A stretch of DNA of 64,000 nucleotides from JBAYDV01 sp041668045 (GTDB taxonomy: Bacteria > Bacteroidota > Bacteroidia > Bacteroidales > UBA932), in assembly GCA_041668045.1 (NCBI GenBank), contig JBAYDV010000001.1, positions 22,834 to 86,833 of the forward strand. Reading direction: 5' to 3'. Positions 61,430 through 64,000 of the stretch are shown here, piece after piece; positions within the stretch are counted from its first letter, which is position 1, and every line of letters starts with the position of its first letter. Below the pieces are notes generated by a model. That model saw only the letters and a list, made by a program, of their open reading frames with translations. It was not told the DNA's origin and did no database searches. A program made the position numbers and the translations under genes.

Positions 61430-64000
61430 TTAATCTTTTTCATTCTCTTTAATCCTACTACGCAGCTCCATAATATCCTGCTCCTTACCAACAAGCTGCA
61501 AACGTAGATTTTTCACCTCTTTTTGTAGTTCCAGCACATCAGAGGGCAGATTACTTCCATCCTTCTGAACTATTTCTATCTTATTCTCTAGAGCTTTAAC
61601 AGACTTCTCAGCATACTCGCTATCAAACATCATTTTAGTTTTAGAAGGCAATGAAACAATAGAGATAGTATCTGACTTCAAACCATTAACGAAAGCTGTA
61701 ATTTTTATTCTACCTGGTTTCATACTAGCTCGTATTAAAGCAGTAGCCACACCAAGAGTCGTTTTAACAGGATTTGCGTGATTAAACTCTCCTCCTATAA
61801 TTTCGGCAGGACCTTCCACTTTAAAATAAACATATTCTGAAGACAATATTTTTGGATTTCCATCAGGATCAACAACAGTAGCACGCACAGAAATAAAATC
61901 AGAACCATCTGCCCTTAGACTCATCCCCTCATCTGACACACTCAACTTAACACCAGCAGACTGTTTTGCATAATTTTTTACACTTTTCACTACTACTTCT
62001 CCATTAATAATACCCTCTGCTACCAACTGCACATCCTGGCTCTTATTTCTCAAAGCTGAATGAATATCAGAAAAATTAAAAACATCTTTAAAAATAAAAG
62101 GTGGATGTAATAAATCTTTATATTTAGCATATGAAGAAGGCTTCTGTATCCCAACTACTTTTCCTAACCAAGTAAGTCTTACCTCATCACAATTACTATA
62201 AATCACGACATCAGATGGTGATATCTGAGTTAACTGTCGCGCTATGAAGAGCATAGGCCCGGTTTTTATACCAGGTACTTTATAATCAGGATCATATTGG
62301 CTTTTATATAAATAATAAGTATAACGTGGTAATCGAAGACCATCTAGTAAACTACCCATAAATGGGTCAGGATGATATCCTCTCTGATAATCTATTCCAC
62401 ACCACAATGCACCTCCAAGATGAACCTTAGAAGTAGTATAAAATTTATCTAAAATAGATGCTTGAATAAGAGATTGTTCTAATAAAGCCCTCTCTCCCCA
62501 CTCTGGATTCACTCTAGTAGTAGCATTTTGAGAAGTCCAATTATCCACTTCACCCCCATCGCCATATTCGCGAACAAAAGAATTCACCTTAGGATCATTA
62601 CCATGATAATAAATATCCAAACCACCTTTTTTAGCTTCTTGAATATCTGTCACTGTAAACATACCAGGGAAAGGAAATTCTTCATGCGCTACCTTATTCA
62701 TATTAGCTAACACATAATCAGGCTGAGTAGGCGTTTCATTCAATGCAGTCTCCCACATTAAGACGCTCGCACGGTTACGATCTCTACGAACCAGATTACG
62801 GGTATCATTATATAACCTTTGCTCGAAGATAGCTTCTTTAAAATTAAAAAAATGCCATCCTGGGTTAGCTGATGTAGTCAGCATGCCCAACTCATCACAA
62901 GCATCATAGAAAGCAGGGTCCTGTGGATAATGAGCTACACGAATGATACGGCATCCCCCTTCACGTAGAAGTTTTACATCTCTCCATTGCCCGGAATTTG
63001 GCAAAGCATTTCCAACATAAGTATAATCCTGATGACGATTCGCTCCCATCAATTTATCTTCATATGGTTTTTTATTAACATAAAAACCATCTGCTCCACG
63101 CATTTCAAATAATCTTATCCCTATCCTGGTTCTAAAGTCATCAGTCACCTTACCATTCACCATCACTTGTGTATGAATATAATGAAGATATGGGTCATCT
63201 GGAGACCAAAGATGAACCTTTCCAGTAGAAAATTTCCAGCTTAATTGATTTGTAGCACCTGCTCGCAACTTAAGATTTTGACTATTACTTTTAATCTGAT
63301 TATATTCTGCATCTTCTAAAATCGTCTTAACAGAAATACGCTGAATAGTTTGACTATCATTTTTAACTTCTGTTCTAAGCTCCATTTTAGCACTTTGACC
63401 ATTAACATCTAAAGTCGCAGCGAACACTCCACCTCCTGCTATACGATGGCTTAATTCTGGAAGAGTAACATGAACAGCTCCAGTCTCGATTAGATATACA
63501 TCACGATAAATTCCTCCCATATAAGTAAAGTCAAGACCTTCTTGAATTTTTCCTGGAGGATAAAGTTTATTATTTCTATTATCTGCTTTAACAGCTATCC
63601 AATTAGCACGACCATCTGAATAAATCAAATCACTAACATCAGCAGCGAAAGGTAAATAACCTCCATAATGAGTTACTACTTTATGTCCATTCACCCATAC
63701 TTCACCGATACCCATAACTCCTTCGAAATAAATAAAGATACGACTATTCTCTTCCTTTTTGTTTACTTCGAATTTTTTACGATACCAAGCTATTCCTTGA
63801 TAATTTCTACCACCACTAGCGTTAGCATCTTCTATTTCCAATCCATGAGGCAGATTAGCTTTTTCCCAAAGGCTATCATCAAAATCAGGTTTTTCTGCAC
63901 CTTTTATATCACCTTTGAAAAATCTCCATCCCGGATTAAAATTATACAAAGCTCTAGCACTATTTTTTACTGCGAAAAAACCAGCAGTAGAGAACTCTGA
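61430..64000 (-). CDS. glycoside hydrolase family 2 (beta-galactosidase-like), 5' end cut by window
   Basis: The frame is open from base 64000, so the true start lies outside; about 856 residues are visible, beginning SEFSTAGFFAVKNSARALY before the GH2 sandwich domain (FNPGWRFFKGD). The sugar-binding domain includes WVNGHKVVTHYGGYLPF. The TIM barrel has the acid/base Glu in WETALNETPTQPD and the nucleophile Glu in SFVREYGDGGE. C-terminal parts resemble DUF4982 and a bacterial Ig-like domain. The last 55 residues form a heptad-rich coiled coil (LQKEVKNLRLQLVGKEQDI), unusual for GH2. Substrate may be a galactoside, glucuronide or other beta-linked sugar; it cannot be decided here. Confidence 0.87.
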   Translation of the reverse strand, partial: SEFSTAGFFAVKNSARALYNFNPGWRFFKGDIKGAEKPDFDDSLWEKANLPHGLEIEDANASGGRNYQGIAWYRKKFEVNKKEENSRIFIYFEGVMGIGEVWVNGHKVVTHYGGYLPFAADVSDLIYSDGRANWIAVKADNRNNKLYPPGKIQEGLDFTYMGGIYRDVYLIETGAVHVTLPELSHRIAGGGVFAATLDVNGQSAKMELRTEVKNDSQTIQRISVKTILEDAEYNQIKSNSQNLKLRAGATNQLSWKFSTGKVHLWSPDDPYLHYIHTQVMVNGKVTDDFRTRIGIRLFEMRGADGFYVNKKPYEDKLMGANRHQDYTYVGNALPNSGQWRDVKLLREGGCRIIRVAHYPQDPAFYDACDELGMLTTSANPGWHFFNFKEAIFEQRLYNDTRNLVRRDRNRASVLMWETALNETPTQPDYVLANMNKVAHEEFPFPGMFTVTDIQEAKKGGLDIYYHGNDPKVNSFVREYGDGGEVDNWTSQNATTRVNPEWGERALLEQSLIQASILDKFYTTSKVHLGGALWCGIDYQRGYHPDPFMGSLLDGLRLPRYTYYLYKSQYDPDYKVPGIKTGPMLFIARQLTQISPSDVVIYSNCDEVRLTWLGKVVGIQKPSSYAKYKDLLHPPFIFKDVFNFSDIHSALRNKSQDVQLVAEGIINGEVVVKSVKNYAKQSAGVKLSVSDEGMSLRADGSDFISVRATVVDPDGNPKILSSEYVYFKVEGPAEIIGGEFNHANPVKTTLGVATALIRASMKPGRIKITAFVNGLKSDTISIVSLPSKTKMMFDSEYAEKSVKALENKIEIVQKDGSNLPSDVLELQKEVKNLRLQLVGKEQDIMELRSRIKENEKD

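Overview
The window looks like chromosomal DNA of an uncultured, AT-rich member of the Bacteroidota, most likely order Bacteroidales (GC estimated by eye at about one third). The evidence is: promoter boxes of the Bacteroidetes type (TTG, 19 bases, TAnnTTTG); almost no Shine-Dalgarno sequences; an S9 dipeptidyl peptidase IV; a TonB-dependent receptor paired with a DUF4249 lipoprotein; DUF4493/DUF6359 and DUF5106 proteins; a PASTA-only membrane protein; and a Bacteroidetes-type RF1 (SSGPGGQ) and ParC. I saw no phage, insertion sequence, CRISPR array, toxin-antitoxin pair or defence island. Most of the window is housekeeping.

Layout. 1-10.6 kb (minus strand): one long, tightly packed unit that starts with dipeptidyl peptidase IV and continues dapE, asd, lysC, dapB, dapA, dapD, a PLP aminotransferase (candidate dapC) and a CNNM/CBS membrane protein cut by the window edge. 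Together these give a nearly complete aspartate-to-diaminopimelate route of the succinylase type; dapF and lysA are not here. 10.7-14.7 kb (minus): a capsule/exopolysaccharide control trio (Wza-like lipoprotein, Wzc-like tyrosine kinase, PHP-type phosphatase) whose promoter is back to back with that of an AI-2E family transporter (14.8-16.0 kb, plus). 16.1-20.1 kb (minus): gyrA and a TPR protein. 20.3-28.5 kb (plus): clpC, a pseudouridine synthase with a 13-unit Arg/Gly-rich repeat tail, era, parC and aroK. 28.6-31.4 kb (minus): a secreted GH10 xylanase followed by a GH39 beta-xylosidase, pointing to growth on plant xylan. 31.7 kb: initiator tRNA-Met. 31.9-34.4 kb (minus): a surface lipoprotein with an elaborate leader region and a second aminotransferase paralogous to the one in the lysine cluster.

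34.6-41.1 kb (plus): queD, polA, an ECF-type sigma factor, rsmG, rpmH, a PASTA protein and rluD, with several genes overlapping. 41.2-43.7 kb (minus): pyrE, a SRPBCC protein and an rRNA m5C methyltransferase. 43.8-46.5 kb (plus): Nudix hydrolase, coaD and a protein with two thioredoxin-like modules. 46.6-47.9 kb (minus): eno. 48.0-54.9 kb (plus): uvrB, a RelA/SpoT homologue with a degenerate hydrolase site, and uvrA, a DNA-repair plus stringent-response cluster. 54.9-64 kb (minus): prfA, a TonB receptor/DUF4249 pair, a YeiH-type exporter with its LysR regulator, and a GH2 glycosidase cut at its 5' end by the window edge.

The most interesting non-routine points are: the lysine cluster with an archaeal/fungal-type Asd, the face-to-face palindromic promoter pair at 14.75 kb, the alternating 39-bp repeat in the pseudouridine synthase gene, the inverted repeat that covers the strong ribosome-binding site of the 33-kb lipoprotein gene, DNA polymerase I without proofreading residues, and the ppGpp synthetase between uvrB and uvrA. 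I found nothing that I can confidently call a wholly new system.
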